DNA of 64,000 bases from the NCBI GenBank assembly GCA_947495775.1, contig CANMAQ010000003.1:186001-250000 (forward strand), in the 5' to 3' direction. This document shows positions 41,600-51,139 of the stretch, piece after piece. A model generated the notes under the pieces. It had not been told where the DNA came from and made no database searches. It saw nothing but the letters and a program-made list of their open reading frames with translations. Source of the DNA: Jejuia algarum. Lineage in GTDB: Bacteria; Bacteroidota; Bacteroidia; Flavobacteriales; Flavobacteriaceae. The position numbers and the translations under genes are program-made. Within the stretch, counting starts at the first letter, position 1; every line of letters starts with the position of its first letter.

Positions 41600-42616
41600 C
41601 TAGCGCCCAATAACACGATCTATTTGTGACAATTCGTCGTCTGTAAACTTGAGGTGGTTTAATGCGTTTACGTTTTCTTTTAATTGCGCAGCAGAACTAG
41701 CGCCAATTAATACGGATGCAACTTGAGGTTGTCTTAAAATCCAAGCGATGGCCATTTGTGATAGTTTTTGCCCCCGATTCACCGCTATCGCATGTAATTC
41801 TTTAATTTTAGCGGCATTCGAGTTTACTGTTTCAGCTTCTAAATAGGTGAAATCTTTAGCCGCTCTAGATGTTTTTGGAATACCTTCTAAATACCTGTCG
41901 GTAAGCATACCTTGCGCTAATGGCGAAAATGCGATACAGCCCAAATGATGCTGTGTTAGGGTGTCTAGAAGTGCATCTTCGATCCAGCGGTCTAACATCG
42001 AATAATTAACTTGATTTAAAATAAAAGGCGTTTTAGAAGCTTTAAGTAATTCCGCAGCCTTTTGGGTGTCCTTAGCGTTATAATTCGAAATGCCCACATA
42101 AAGGGCTTTGCCTTGTTTTACAATACTATCTAAAGCCCCCATGGTTTCTTCAAGAGGGGTGTCGGGATCGGGTCTGTGGTGGTAAAAGATATCAACATAC
42201 TCTAAGCCCATACGCTGTAAAGATTGATCGATGCTGGCCATTAAGTACTTACGAGATCCTAAATTGCCATAAGGCCCAGGCCACATGTCATAACCTGCTT
42301 TGGTCGCTATAAAAAGCTCATCGCGATAGGCTTTAAAATCCTGTTTTAAAATGGTGCCAAAATTAGTTTCTGCAGACCCATAAGGCGGCCCATAATTATT
42401 TGCCAAATCAAAATGTGTAATCCCTAAGTCGAAAGCCGTACGCAAAATAGATTTAGCATTGTGCAAGCGATCTACAAAACCAAAATTATGCCATAGACCT
42501 AATGCTATCGCAGGAAGTAATACGCCACTTTTCCCAGCTCTATTGTACTGCATACTGTCGTAACGATGAGCGTTTGGTGTGTACAGTGTAGCGTTCGATT
42601 TGTCGTTAATATGCAT
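41600..42616 (-). CDS. Aldo/keto reductase (YghZ/Gpr-like)
   Basis: This 338-residue NADPH-dependent reductase has the catalytic tetrad visible: Asp and Tyr in HFDLANNYGPPYGSAE near residue 73, Lys in FIATKAGYDMWPG near 105, and His in DIFYHHRPDP near 145. SIDQSLQRMGLEYVD lies between. The sequence is close to the L-glyceraldehyde-3-phosphate reductase (YghZ) group, which also detoxifies methylglyoxal. Its 3' end is the right copy of the 55-bp repeat whose partner lies at 22391, so the T6SS island lies against the gene's end without damaging it. Confidence 0.92.
   Translation of the reverse strand: MHINDKSNATLYTPNAHRYDSMQYNRAGKSGVLLPAIALGLWHNFGFVDRLHNAKSILRTAFDLGITHFDLANNYGPPYGSAETNFGTILKQDFKAYRDELFIATKAGYDMWPGPYGNLGSRKYLMASIDQSLQRMGLEYVDIFYHHRPDPDTPLEETMGALDSIVKQGKALYVGISNYNAKDTQKAAELLKASKTPFILNQVNYSMLDRWIEDALLDTLTQHHLGCIAFSPLAQGMLTDRYLEGIPKTSRAAKDFTYLEAETVNSNAAKIKELHAIAVNRGQKLSQMAIAWILRQPQVASVLIGASSAAQLKENVNALNHLKFTDDELSQIDRVIGR
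41611..41665. repeat. Right copy of the 55-bp direct repeat flanking the T6SS island
   Basis: Partner of 22391-22445, same orientation, 53 of 55 positions identical. It forms the last codons of the intact aldo/keto reductase. Confidence 0.85.
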
Positions 42617-43038
42617 AAATTATGATTTTTTAGAAGTTACATTTGATAAGTTGTGGGTCCTGTAAATATAGAAAAGCAAAATGGAGTAATACGTAAAGAT
42701 GCAGAGAATATTTGTGTTTACATCGTAAGTAAGAGGCTTTTAAAGGGAGGTGTTTCTATACGCGTATAACTTGGTGTTCTTCGCAAATATCTAATATATA
42801 GTTTGTTATGCGCTTTTTTTAGATGTAAAGCATTCCTTTCAAGGCGCAGGCTATAGTTTTGAAGGTCTGGCTACTTAAGGCGCTGCAAATGGTCCAAATT
42901 GGAGACGTATATTAAAAAAAATGCTTAAGGAACTGTTCATTAACAAGAGAGAATCAAAATCTTTGAAAACTTTTAAGACGAAACATGTTAAATTTACCCA
43001 AGAAAGATATTACTTTTGCATTTTACTAAAGTGCATTT
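42617..43038. other. Divergent intergenic region
   Basis: These 422 bases separate the minus-strand reductase and the plus-strand helicase. A candidate -7 box is noted separately at 43011. A 65-codon frame (42921-43118) overlaps the helicase start and has no family resemblance. I see nothing else. Confidence 0.4.
43011..43018 (+). promoter_or_regulatory. Candidate -7 box (TACTTTTG) of the helicase gene
   Basis: It fits TAnnTTTG and lies 20 bases before the ATG at 43039, leaving a short leader. The -33 region has no clear TTG. Confidence 0.45.
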
Positions 43039-44592
43039 ATGTCTATTTCAAACACAGAACTACAAGAAAGAAAAACAGGAAAAGATCTATACAGCTATCA
43101 AAAAGGCGCCATAGATAAAATATTTAAAAGTTTTGAAGAATCGCCTGCAGATTACCACTTGCTATACCAATTGCCTACTGGTGGTGGAAAAACGGTAATA
43201 TTCTCTGAAATAGTTAGGCAATACCTGAGAATACATAAAAAGAAGGTGTTAGTGATGACGCACCGTATTGAGCTGTGTAAGCAAACCTCTAACGTGCTTA
43301 CAGAGTTTGGTGTAATTAATAAGGTTGTGGACAGTAAGGCAGATTTAAGCGATCAAGCCAACTTTAGCTGTTTTGTGGCCATGGTGGAAACATTAAACAA
43401 CCGTTTAAATGATAATAAATTAGATATTTCAGATATCGGATTGGTAATTATCGATGAGGCACACTACAATTCATTTACAAAACTGTTTAAGTTCTTTAGT
43501 AAATCTTTCATATTAGGCGTTACCGCAACACCTTTAAGTTCTAGTATGGAATTACCGATGACGGATAATTACGACGAACTAATTGTAGGGGAGTCTATCG
43601 AATCTTTAATTAATAGAGGTTTCTTAGCGCGTGCAGAAATGTTTAGCTACAATGTAGGGTTAACATCTCTCGTTGTGGGGGCTAATGGCGATTATACGGT
43701 TAAATCTTCTGAAGATTTATACACGGATGATAATATGCTTGGTAAACTGTTACGTGCTTACGAAGAACGTGCTAAAGGCAAGAAAACCCTTATATTTAAC
43801 AATGGTATAAATACCTCTTTACATGTTTATGATACCTTTAGACGTGCAGGTTATCCTGTAGCACATCTCGATAATACCAATACTAAGAAAGAGCGTGCTA
43901 TGATCTTAAAATGGTTTAAGGAAACTCCAGACGCAGTACTTACATCGGTTAGTATCCTAACCACTGGTTTTGATGAGCCTACTGTAGAAAGTATCATTTT
44001 AAATCGTGCGACAAAATCACTTACATTATACTATCAAATGATAGGTAGGGGCTCTCGTGTTTTGCATAATAAAGATAAATTTTCTGTTATAGATTTAGGA
44101 AATAATTTCCACAGGTTTGGACCATGGGGAGACAACCTAGATTGGCAACGTATTTTTAAATCGCCTAATTACTATCTAGATGCCTTATTAACAGATGAAG
44201 AATTAGAGAGTAGTTTTAGGTATGAGATGCCCGATGAATTGCGTGCAGAATTTGGTAAAACAGAAGATGTGCATTTTGATATCCAACGCACGTATGTAGA
44301 ATCGATACGAGCTGGAGAATCTTCAAAAGTCGTTTTAGAACGTTCTATAGAACAACACGGTAGAATTTGTATAGAAAACAGTGAAGATGTGTATGATGCC
44401 TTGGCACTAGCGAAAAAACTAGGAGATGATATCGATTTTAGAATTAAACGTTACACCAAGTGTATTAGTAAGAGTACATTTAACTTTGTAGAATGGTTAA
44501 GAGGAGAGTACCGTAAAAAACTCAATTCTTATATCCGCGTGAATTTTGATGCGGTTTTTGAAGAGATTAATGGGTATCCTCCAGAAGATTAA
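43039..44592 (+). CDS. DEAD/DEAH-box superfamily 2 helicase
   Basis: This 517-residue helicase has all core motifs: Q-like YQKGAIDKIF, Walker A QLPTGGGKTVIF near residue 48, DEAH in LVIIDEAHYNSF near 138, TATP near 158, and motif VI in YQMIGRGSRVL near 335. It resembles the SSL2/RadD-like group that unwinds branched or damaged DNA; the exact role is unknown. The C-terminal 150 residues (after about 365) are not a known domain to me. The gene stands alone and has a possible promoter 20 bases upstream. Confidence 0.88.
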   Translation: MSISNTELQERKTGKDLYSYQKGAIDKIFKSFEESPADYHLLYQLPTGGGKTVIFSEIVRQYLRIHKKKVLVMTHRIELCKQTSNVLTEFGVINKVVDSKADLSDQANFSCFVAMVETLNNRLNDNKLDISDIGLVIIDEAHYNSFTKLFKFFSKSFILGVTATPLSSSMELPMTDNYDELIVGESIESLINRGFLARAEMFSYNVGLTSLVVGANGDYTVKSSEDLYTDDNMLGKLLRAYEERAKGKKTLIFNNGINTSLHVYDTFRRAGYPVAHLDNTNTKKERAMILKWFKETPDAVLTSVSILTTGFDEPTVESIILNRATKSLTLYYQMIGRGSRVLHNKDKFSVIDLGNNFHRFGPWGDNLDWQRIFKSPNYYLDALLTDEELESSFRYEMPDELRAEFGKTEDVHFDIQRTYVESIRAGESSKVVLERSIEQHGRICIENSEDVYDALALAKKLGDDIDFRIKRYTKCISKSTFNFVEWLRGEYRKKLNSYIRVNFDAVFEEINGYPPED

Positions 44593-44697
44593 TAGGATTA
44601 GGATATACAGAATATTAAAATTATAAATAGCGCAGACCTTATGGGGAAGCGCTTTATTTTTTTACGCAGCAGCAAAACAGGTTTAAACTTTTAGTGG

Positions 44698-45561
44698 GTG
44701 GACACGAAATTAGCTATTAAATACATGCTTATAAGCACATTTGCATTTGCTTGTATGAATGCAACAGTAAAGCATTTAGAGGGTATTAGTGCCTATCAAA
44801 TTGTTTTCTTTAGGGCATTAGGTTCTTTGGTGTTTACCTTTTGGTTTTTAAGACAACATAAAATTTCTATGAAGGGCACCCACCATACACTTTTAATTTT
44901 AAGAGGCGTAGTAGGTGTGTCTTCCATGTTGCTTTTTTTTAGCGCCATAAAATACGTAGCGGTAGGTACCGCGATTTCGTTGCGGTATTTAGCGCCTGTG
45001 TTTGCAGCTGTTTTTGCGGTGTTTGTGTTGAAAGAACGTATTAAACCTATACAGTGGTTGTTTTTTTGCATAGCGTTTACTGGCGTGCTTGTATTAAAAG
45101 GGGTTGATGGCGCATTAGACAATTACGGCCTTGTATTGGTGTTGATTTCTGCATTGCTAAGCGGTTTGGTATATATCATTATTAGTAAAATAGGGCAGCG
45201 AGAGCACCCTTTGGTTATTGTGAATTATTTTATGGTCATAGCCACAGTTACAGGGGGCCTAATGTCTATTCAGGTTTGGGTAACACCAGTAGGTTTAGAA
45301 TGGTTGTTTTTGGCGCTTTTAGGTGTTTTTGGGTATGTTGGACAGATTTTTATGACCAGAGCCTTCCAAATGGCTTCTACACATCAAGTCGCTCCTATGA
45401 AATATGTTGAGGTTGTATTTACAATGACTTTGGGGGTTTGTTTTTTTGATGAGGTCTACACCCTTTGGAGTCTACTAGGTATCGGTCTTATTGTAATAGG
45501 TTTGCTTTTAAATATAGCGCACAAACAAAAGCAGCAAAACCAAACAGAGCTTTTAAAATAG
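44698..45561 (+). CDS. EamA-type (DMT superfamily) transporter
   Basis: This 287-residue membrane protein has ten hydrophobic segments arranged as two EamA repeats (about 1-135 and 145-280). Typical motifs are AYQIVFFRALGSLVFTF and AISLRYLAPVFAAVFAVFVL. Such proteins export metabolites or amino acids; the substrate is unknown. The start used is GTG at 44698. An ATG nine codons further (44725) is also possible, but the GTG gives the usual N-terminus before the first helix. The MFS gene follows after 12 bases, so the two are probably co-transcribed. Confidence 0.88.
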   Translation: MDTKLAIKYMLISTFAFACMNATVKHLEGISAYQIVFFRALGSLVFTFWFLRQHKISMKGTHHTLLILRGVVGVSSMLLFFSAIKYVAVGTAISLRYLAPVFAAVFAVFVLKERIKPIQWLFFCIAFTGVLVLKGVDGALDNYGLVLVLISALLSGLVYIIISKIGQREHPLVIVNYFMVIATVTGGLMSIQVWVTPVGLEWLFLALLGVFGYVGQIFMTRAFQMASTHQVAPMKYVEVVFTMTLGVCFFDEVYTLWSLLGIGLIVIGLLLNIAHKQKQQNQTELLK

Positions 45562-45573
45562 AAGTTAAGAATT

Positions 45574-46884
45574 ATGAAACATCCTAATGCATTTTCATTT
45601 ATACGGCCTAAAAAAACACCTTTTTTTTATGGCTATATCGTTTTAATAGCAGGAAGTATAGGGGTTTTAGCAAGCATTCCGGGGCAAACTGTTGGGGTGT
45701 CTGTTTTTACAGACCCTGTAAAAGATGCCTTAGGCCTGTCTCGAAATCAATTTAGTAATGCGTACATGATTGGAACCTTATTGAGCGCCTTTTTTGTGGC
45801 TAGAGCAGGGGTGTTGTTCGATCGGTTTGGTGCGCGGTACGTGGCCTTTTTTTCGGCGTTGTTTTTGGCTGTAGCATTAGCCTTGGCAGCCAATTCGGTG
45901 TATATATCAGAAGGATTACAAGCATGGATAGCGGTACGCTCTTGGGTGCTGCCTTTTATTGTGATGAGTGTGCTGTTTTTTGCCATTCGCTTTTTTGGTC
46001 AGGGTGTGCTTACCATGTCTTCTCGAAATATGATTATGATGTGGTTTGATAAAAATAGAGGTAAAGTTAATGCTGTGAGTAGCATAGGGGTTGCTCTGGG
46101 ATTTTCTAGTGCGCCAATAGCTCTTGATGCCTTAATAGATACCTACGGATGGGGAAATTCATGGCTTATACTAGCTCTTATTTTGTTCTGTTTTAGCGTT
46201 GTGGTTTTACAGTTTTATAGAAACAGTCCAGAAGATTTTGGAATGCCACCAGATGGTAAAACGGTACTTGATAAAACCAGTACAACAGCACCCGTGGTCG
46301 AAAAAAATTTTACGCTTGCAGAAGCCAAACAAACCCGTGCATTTTGGATGATTGGTCTTACATTAGCTTTTAATAGCTTCTTTTCAACAGGTTTTACATT
46401 TCATATTGTCTCTATTTTTAGCAGTCAAGGGTATTCTAAAGCAGAAGCTATAGCTGTGTTTTTGCCTATTTCTATTATAGCGATTAGTGTGTCTACTTTA
46501 GGGAATGTTTTAAGCGATTATGTGCATCATAAAATATATGTGTACATCATGCTAGGGGCAGGTGTTTTAGCATCATTAGGTTTGTTTTACTTGGGCACTT
46601 CTTTTAGTATTTATATGCTTATTATAGGTTTAGGCGTGTTTAGTGGGCTTTTTGCGGTGGTGAATGCTGTAACTTGGCCTAGGTATTTTGGCAGGAAACA
46701 CTTAGGTGCTATTACAGGAAAGGTGATGAGTTTTCTAGTTATAGCTAGTGCTATTGCGCCAAGTTTGTTTAGTTATTGTTACACGTTACTAGGGTCTTAT
46801 GCGACGATAAGTTACCTTACTTTAGGGGTTTTGCTTTTTTTAGTGATAGGGAGTATTCGGGTGAAAAATCCTCAAAACCTGTAG
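45574..46884 (+). CDS. Major facilitator superfamily transporter
   Basis: This 436-residue protein has about twelve transmembrane helices with a central loop near residues 215-240. The MFS signature between helices 2 and 3 is ARAGVLFDRFGARYVAFF (about 67-85). The first segment YGYIVLIAGSIGVLASIPGQ resembles the OFA (oxalate/formate antiporter-like) group. Substrate unknown; monocarboxylate transport is a reasonable guess from the group. It follows the EamA gene closely. Confidence 0.88.
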   Translation: MKHPNAFSFIRPKKTPFFYGYIVLIAGSIGVLASIPGQTVGVSVFTDPVKDALGLSRNQFSNAYMIGTLLSAFFVARAGVLFDRFGARYVAFFSALFLAVALALAANSVYISEGLQAWIAVRSWVLPFIVMSVLFFAIRFFGQGVLTMSSRNMIMMWFDKNRGKVNAVSSIGVALGFSSAPIALDALIDTYGWGNSWLILALILFCFSVVVLQFYRNSPEDFGMPPDGKTVLDKTSTTAPVVEKNFTLAEAKQTRAFWMIGLTLAFNSFFSTGFTFHIVSIFSSQGYSKAEAIAVFLPISIIAISVSTLGNVLSDYVHHKIYVYIMLGAGVLASLGLFYLGTSFSIYMLIIGLGVFSGLFAVVNAVTWPRYFGRKHLGAITGKVMSFLVIASAIAPSLFSYCYTLLGSYATISYLTLGVLLFLVIGSIRVKNPQNL

Positions 46885-46979
46885 TTATTGTGTTGTTGTA
46901 TAGTAATTTAACATAACGTTGGTATAGGGTTTTCAATTTGTTTAGTAGCTTTATAAAGCAATAATTAAAAAGGTGGTCT

Positions 46980-47531
46980 ATGAAACGTACTCTCATATTT
47001 GTATTTGTATTAATTCTAGGAGTTGCATCCTGCACAAGTTATAAACGTGCAGTGCCACCACAGCAGTTAGCGGCATTTTCTAAGTTAATGGCTTCTAAAA
47101 CCTTTACGATTGCATCAGATTGGGCTTATCCTCAAGTATCAAATGCATTTTCACAGCAATTGGTCGCGCAATTATTACCGCCAGGGAATACTGCAGGCGC
47201 CATAAACTTAATAGGCACCCCTAATTTCTTAAGAATTGAAAATGACAGTGTATTTTCAGAACTGCCCTATTTCGGTCAACGTCAATTTCGTGTGGCTTAC
47301 GGGGGGACAGATACAGGTATTGCGTTTAAAGGGCTTATGAAAGAGTATCAGGTCAAAACAAATAAAGATGCCAGTCAAACCATTACATTTTCAGCAGATA
47401 GCCATTCCGAAGTTATTGATGTTAGCATTCGTATTTATCCTAATTTAAAAGTAGATATGCAGCTTAATGGCGTGACGAGACATCCTATTCAATACAGTGG
47501 CACTGTTCAAATTCCTAAAACGACTTCTTAA
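46980..47531 (+). CDS. DUF4251 lipoprotein
   Basis: This 183-residue lipoprotein (lipobox LGVASCTSYK, Cys near 18) has the DUF4251 pattern: FTIASDWAYPQVSNAF near residue 40, NFLRIENDSVFSELPYFGQ near 83, and a C-terminal strand set ending LKVDMQLNGVTRHPIQYSGT. The family is restricted largely to Bacteroidota and has no known activity. Its length is usual. It stands alone between the MFS gene and hsp20. Confidence 0.85.
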   Translation: MKRTLIFVFVLILGVASCTSYKRAVPPQQLAAFSKLMASKTFTIASDWAYPQVSNAFSQQLVAQLLPPGNTAGAINLIGTPNFLRIENDSVFSELPYFGQRQFRVAYGGTDTGIAFKGLMKEYQVKTNKDASQTITFSADSHSEVIDVSIRIYPNLKVDMQLNGVTRHPIQYSGTVQIPKTTS

Positions 47532-47603
47532 CTTAGAAGACCTTCTGCTGTTTCGATCCCTGTTTCTATACTTTAATATTTGTATATGTATAGATAAAAG
47601 TGT

Positions 47604-47642
47604 CAAAATGTCATTAAATAAGTGTTTGAAAATGACATTTTG
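47604..47642 (+). promoter_or_regulatory. 11-bp inverted repeat upstream of hsp20
   Basis: CAAAATGTCAT (47604-47614) and ATGACATTTTG (47632-47642) are perfect inverted copies separated by 17 bases, about 130 bases before the hsp20 start. A second pair TGCCAA/TTGGCA lies near 47666-47695. These are possible operators for heat-shock control. Confidence 0.5.
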
Positions 47643-47774
47643 TCTTTGTTTTGCGAACTTATGGTGCCAAAAGTGGTCAAAATACCAGTTGGCATTTCTT
47701 TTGACAGTTACGTATCAAGCAATCAAAGCAAAAGATTGTTAAAGATTCGTTTCATATAAAAAAACATAAAAGTT

Positions 47775-48248
47775 ATGAGTACACTATTGCAAGTTCCAAA
47801 AAATGGACAGTTACAGAATAGAACAAATTTTAACCACAGAAAATGGTCGCATTGGATTGATGATGTATTACAAACAGAGCATTTTCCAGCGCCATTCTCA
47901 TCACATCTTAATGCATCAGGGCGAGCTAAAGTTAATGTTCAAGACACTAAAGATGCCTTCATTTTAGAAATCGTAGCACCAGGGTTTAAAAAGTCCGATT
48001 TTAAGATTGATATCGAAACTAAAACGTTAAGCATTTCAATTCAAAAGCATGAAGAAGAAGTTGTTACAGAACATAAGTATACGCGAAAGGAGTTTGAATG
48101 TAAAGCGTTTAAAAATGTGTTTACACTGCCAAATACCGTAAACGATAGTCAAATTAAAGCGCGGTACGAAGCTGGTATTCTAGAACTTACATTACCAAAA
48201 CGCGAAGAGGCTAAAGAAAAGCCGCCTAGAACGCTAGAGGTATCTTAA
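47775..48248 (+). CDS. Small heat shock protein, Hsp20/alpha-crystallin family
   Basis: This 157-residue chaperone holds unfolding proteins without ATP. The alpha-crystallin domain (about 52-145) shows RAKVNVQDTKDAFILEIVAP near 54 and KSDFKIDIETKTLSI, and ends with the conserved ARYEAGILELTLPKR near 135. A KEKPPRTLEVS tail follows. The N-terminal 40 residues are variable, as in the family. The gene has its own terminator. Two inverted repeats in the 240-base upstream gap may serve in its regulation. Confidence 0.93.
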   Translation: MSTLLQVPKNGQLQNRTNFNHRKWSHWIDDVLQTEHFPAPFSSHLNASGRAKVNVQDTKDAFILEIVAPGFKKSDFKIDIETKTLSISIQKHEEEVVTEHKYTRKEFECKAFKNVFTLPNTVNDSQIKARYEAGILELTLPKREEAKEKPPRTLEVS

Positions 48249-48269
48249 GCCTATTTTTGTTTCATGTTA

Positions 48270-48298
48270 TAAAGCCGCCCCCTAAAGGCGGCTTTTGC
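48270..48298 (+). terminator. Rho-independent terminator of hsp20
   Basis: AAAGCCGCC pairs with GGCGGCTTT (48271-48279 with 48287-48295) around a 7-base loop, followed by TTG; the T run is short but the stem is GC-rich. Confidence 0.85.
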
Positions 48299-48536
48299 TA
48301 TGGTTTAAACTGAATATCAAACCAATACATCCATATTCATGAGAAAACCCTTTATAGTTTTCTACCACTGTAAATAGTAGTGCTTGTCGTATTTGAAACC
48401 CTCATGATGCTATTTTAGATATCATCTGGATTAAAGAGGGGTTTTGATTTTAGACATATCGGTGTTACTTATAGTTATAGCTGTTCTTTTTTAGTCCTAA
48501 ATTTTATGCGTATTTTTAATATTAAAAGAAAATTGT

Positions 48537-49553
48537 TTGGAGTTTATACGTTTTACAAAAAAAGGCATTTATTGCATTCCTGGTAAGTTTTATTTAGACC
48601 CATGGCAACCTGTAGACTATGCTATTATATCTCATGGACATGCAGACCATGCCCGTTGGGGGATGAAGCATTATTTATGTCATGACCATTCTAAACCAAT
48701 ACTGCAACACCGTATTGGGGCGACTATAGCTGTAGAAAGCATGGGCTATAATGTCTCTAAAACAGTACAGGGCGTTAAGGTTAGTTTTCACCCTGCGGGA
48801 CATGTTATTGGTGCCGCTCAGATTCGATTAGAATACAAGGGGCGTATTGTTGTGTTTACAGGAGATTATAAAACGACTCCTGACGGCCTTAACATACCTT
48901 ATGAACCTGTAAAATGCCATACGTTTATTACAGAAAGTACTTTTGGACTTCCTATATACAAATGGCTGCCTGAAGCTACTTTACAAAAACATTTACACGA
49001 TTGGATTGCAACAAATCAAGCACAGCAAAAAACAAGTGTATTTTTAGGCTATTCTTTAGGAAAGGCACAACGCATTATGAAGCTTTTAGAAGGTGTTGAT
49101 GCCATTTACACGCATACAGCCATACACGCACTTAATACGATTATGGCGCAAGCAGGGGTGCCGTTGCCTGAAACAACACTACTAAGTCCAGATTTTGATA
49201 AAAAGGCGGTAGCTGGAAAGTTGGTGATTTTACCACCAGGCTTGTTAGGTTCTAAATTATTAAAGCGTATTCCCAATGCTGCAACAGCCTTATGCTCTGG
49301 ATGGATGCAAATACGAGGAAATAGGCGTTGGAAGGGGGTAGATGCGGGTTTCGCTGTTAGCGATCACGCCGATTGGAATGGTCTTTTAACGGCTGTAAAG
49401 GCTTCAGAAGCCGAAAAAGTATATGTGACCCACGGGTCGCAAGCTACATTTTCAAAATATTTGAATGGTATTGGTATTCCAGCAGCAGAAGTGGTAACGT
49501 CTTATGGTGATGCTGCTTTAGATGGCACGCCCTTAACAACAGATACGGTATGA
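48537..49553 (+). CDS. Ligase-associated MBL-fold DNA exonuclease
   Basis: This 338-residue metallo-beta-lactamase-fold protein is of the type always found beside this kind of DNA ligase. Metal ligands are in AIISHGHADHARWG (HxHxDH, near residue 35), HPAGHVIGAAQI near 87 and FTGDYKT near 111. The start is TTG at 48537 (EFIRFTKKGIYC follows), which matches the family's N-terminus. The gene overlaps the ligase by 4 bases. The expected role is nuclease processing of DNA ends within a repair cluster. Confidence 0.88.
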   Translation: MEFIRFTKKGIYCIPGKFYLDPWQPVDYAIISHGHADHARWGMKHYLCHDHSKPILQHRIGATIAVESMGYNVSKTVQGVKVSFHPAGHVIGAAQIRLEYKGRIVVFTGDYKTTPDGLNIPYEPVKCHTFITESTFGLPIYKWLPEATLQKHLHDWIATNQAQQKTSVFLGYSLGKAQRIMKLLEGVDAIYTHTAIHALNTIMAQAGVPLPETTLLSPDFDKKAVAGKLVILPPGLLGSKLLKRIPNAATALCSGWMQIRGNRRWKGVDAGFAVSDHADWNGLLTAVKASEAEKVYVTHGSQATFSKYLNGIGIPAAEVVTSYGDAALDGTPLTTDTV

Positions 49554-51139
49554 AAGACTTCGTGAGTTTGATAAATGCCATTGAAATTACCAATAAAACA
49601 ACGGCCAAAATAGAAGCGTTAATCGCTTATTTCGATACCGCATCAGATAAAGATAAACTTTGGTGTATTGCTATATTTACAGGGAAACGTCCGCCGCGAC
49701 CTGTAAAATCCTCATGGATGAAACACTGGTGTGCCGCCCTTGTAGAGCTTCCTGAGTGGTTGTTTTTAGAATGCTATAGTACAGTTGGCGATTTAGGAGA
49801 AACTTTAGTGTTATTGCTACCAGAGCCTACACACCAAATAGACCTGTCTCTAAGCGATTGGATGACAGCTATTATTGATTTAAAATCTAAAACGGAAGCA
49901 GAGAAAAAAGCATTTGTAATGCACGCTTGGTCTGGTCTACAACTGCAAGAACGTCTTATTTTTAATAAATTGATAGGTGGTAGTTTTAGAATAGGCGTCT
50001 CTAAGAAAACCTTAGTAAATGCCTTGGCAAAACGATCTGGAATAGATGCAAACCAGCTTATGCATAGCATCATTGGGCATTGGGATGTCCACGCGTTAAC
50101 GTTTGAGGCGTTATTGGAAGGCCAACATATCAACTACGACAACTCTAAGCCTTACCCTTTTTGCTTGGCTTATGCTTTAGAGAAACCATTGTTAGAATTA
50201 GGGGCGCCAGACGCTTGGCAAGTAGAATACAAATGGGATGGTATTCGCGGACAAATTGTAAAGCGTCATGGTGAAATTTATATCTGGTCTAGAGGCGAAG
50301 AACTCGTTACCCAACAATTTCCAGAGTTGGTAAAGGCATTAACCGATTTTAAAGATGATTTTGTTATTGATGGAGAGATTTTAGCTTTAAAAAACAACAG
50401 TGTCTTGTTATTTAACGATTTGCAGAAACGTTTAAACCGTAAACATGTGTCTAAGCAACTGTTAGAAGCGGTGCCTGTGGGGTTTTATGCGTACGACATT
50501 TTAGAATATAACGCCCAAGATTTAAGAACAATGGCTTTAGAAAAACGCCGAGGGTATTTAGAAACCCTATTTGCTAGTAGTACACTTTCTGAATGTCTTA
50601 AAATACCACCTGTACTTAGGTTCAAAACCTGGGAGGCCTTGCATAGTATTCGCGACGGTGCTAGGCGTCTTAATGCAGAGGGACTTATGTTGAAGCAAAA
50701 AGAGTCTTCCTATCATGTTGGGCGAAAAAAAGGAGATTGGTGGAAATGGAAAATAGCCCCTTTAACCATTGATGCTGTTATGATTTATGCACAAAAGGGC
50801 AGTGGCAGACGGAGTTCTAAGTATACCGATTACACGTTTGCTGTTAAAAAAGATGATGGTTTGGTCATCATAGCTAAAGCCTATTCAGGCCTTACAGATA
50901 AAGAGATTTCTGAAGTGTCTAAGTTTGTAACTAAAAATGCCATAGAGAAATTTGGCCCTGTACGTACTGTAAAACCAGAGTTGGTTTTCGAAATTGCTTT
51001 TGAAGGGATTGCATTGAGTAAACGTCATAAATCGGGAGTAGCACTGCGTTTTCCACGTATTAAGCGTTGGAGACGTGATAAAACGGTTGAAGATATCGAT
51101 ACTATAGCAACTGTTAAACGTTTAATTAAAGCCTATTAA
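49550..51139 (+). CDS. ATP-dependent DNA ligase
   Basis: This 529-residue ligase has the adenylated lysine in EYKWDGIRGQ (KxDG, Lys228). Motif III-like YAYDILEYN follows near 315, motif IV EGLMLKQKESSYHVGRK near 375 and motif V DWWKWKIAPLTIDAVM near 398. An N-terminal DNA-binding domain (about 1-205) precedes the nucleotidyltransferase, and an OB domain ends the protein. It seals nicks using ATP, separately from the essential NAD-dependent LigA. It is translationally coupled to its neighbours on both sides: a 4-base overlap before and a TAATG junction after. Confidence 0.92.
   Translation: MKDFVSLINAIEITNKTTAKIEALIAYFDTASDKDKLWCIAIFTGKRPPRPVKSSWMKHWCAALVELPEWLFLECYSTVGDLGETLVLLLPEPTHQIDLSLSDWMTAIIDLKSKTEAEKKAFVMHAWSGLQLQERLIFNKLIGGSFRIGVSKKTLVNALAKRSGIDANQLMHSIIGHWDVHALTFEALLEGQHINYDNSKPYPFCLAYALEKPLLELGAPDAWQVEYKWDGIRGQIVKRHGEIYIWSRGEELVTQQFPELVKALTDFKDDFVIDGEILALKNNSVLLFNDLQKRLNRKHVSKQLLEAVPVGFYAYDILEYNAQDLRTMALEKRRGYLETLFASSTLSECLKIPPVLRFKTWEALHSIRDGARRLNAEGLMLKQKESSYHVGRKKGDWWKWKIAPLTIDAVMIYAQKGSGRRSSKYTDYTFAVKKDDGLVIIAKAYSGLTDKEISEVSKFVTKNAIEKFGPVRTVKPELVFEIAFEGIALSKRHKSGVALRFPRIKRWRRDKTVEDIDTIATVKRLIKAY

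Noticed and set aside
22383..41665. Island as a canonical integrase-borne element
   Set aside because: The flanking repeat fits, but I see no integrase, excisionase, relaxase or transposase in the window, so I report the repeat but not a named mobile element.
42921..43118. 65-codon plus-strand frame overlapping the helicase start
   Set aside because: It runs into the helicase gene in another frame and its lysine/arginine-rich end is the shifted helicase sequence.
47497..47742. 81-codon plus-strand frame after the DUF4251 gene
   Set aside because: It overlaps the end of a real gene and crosses the inverted repeats upstream of hsp20; no family resemblance.
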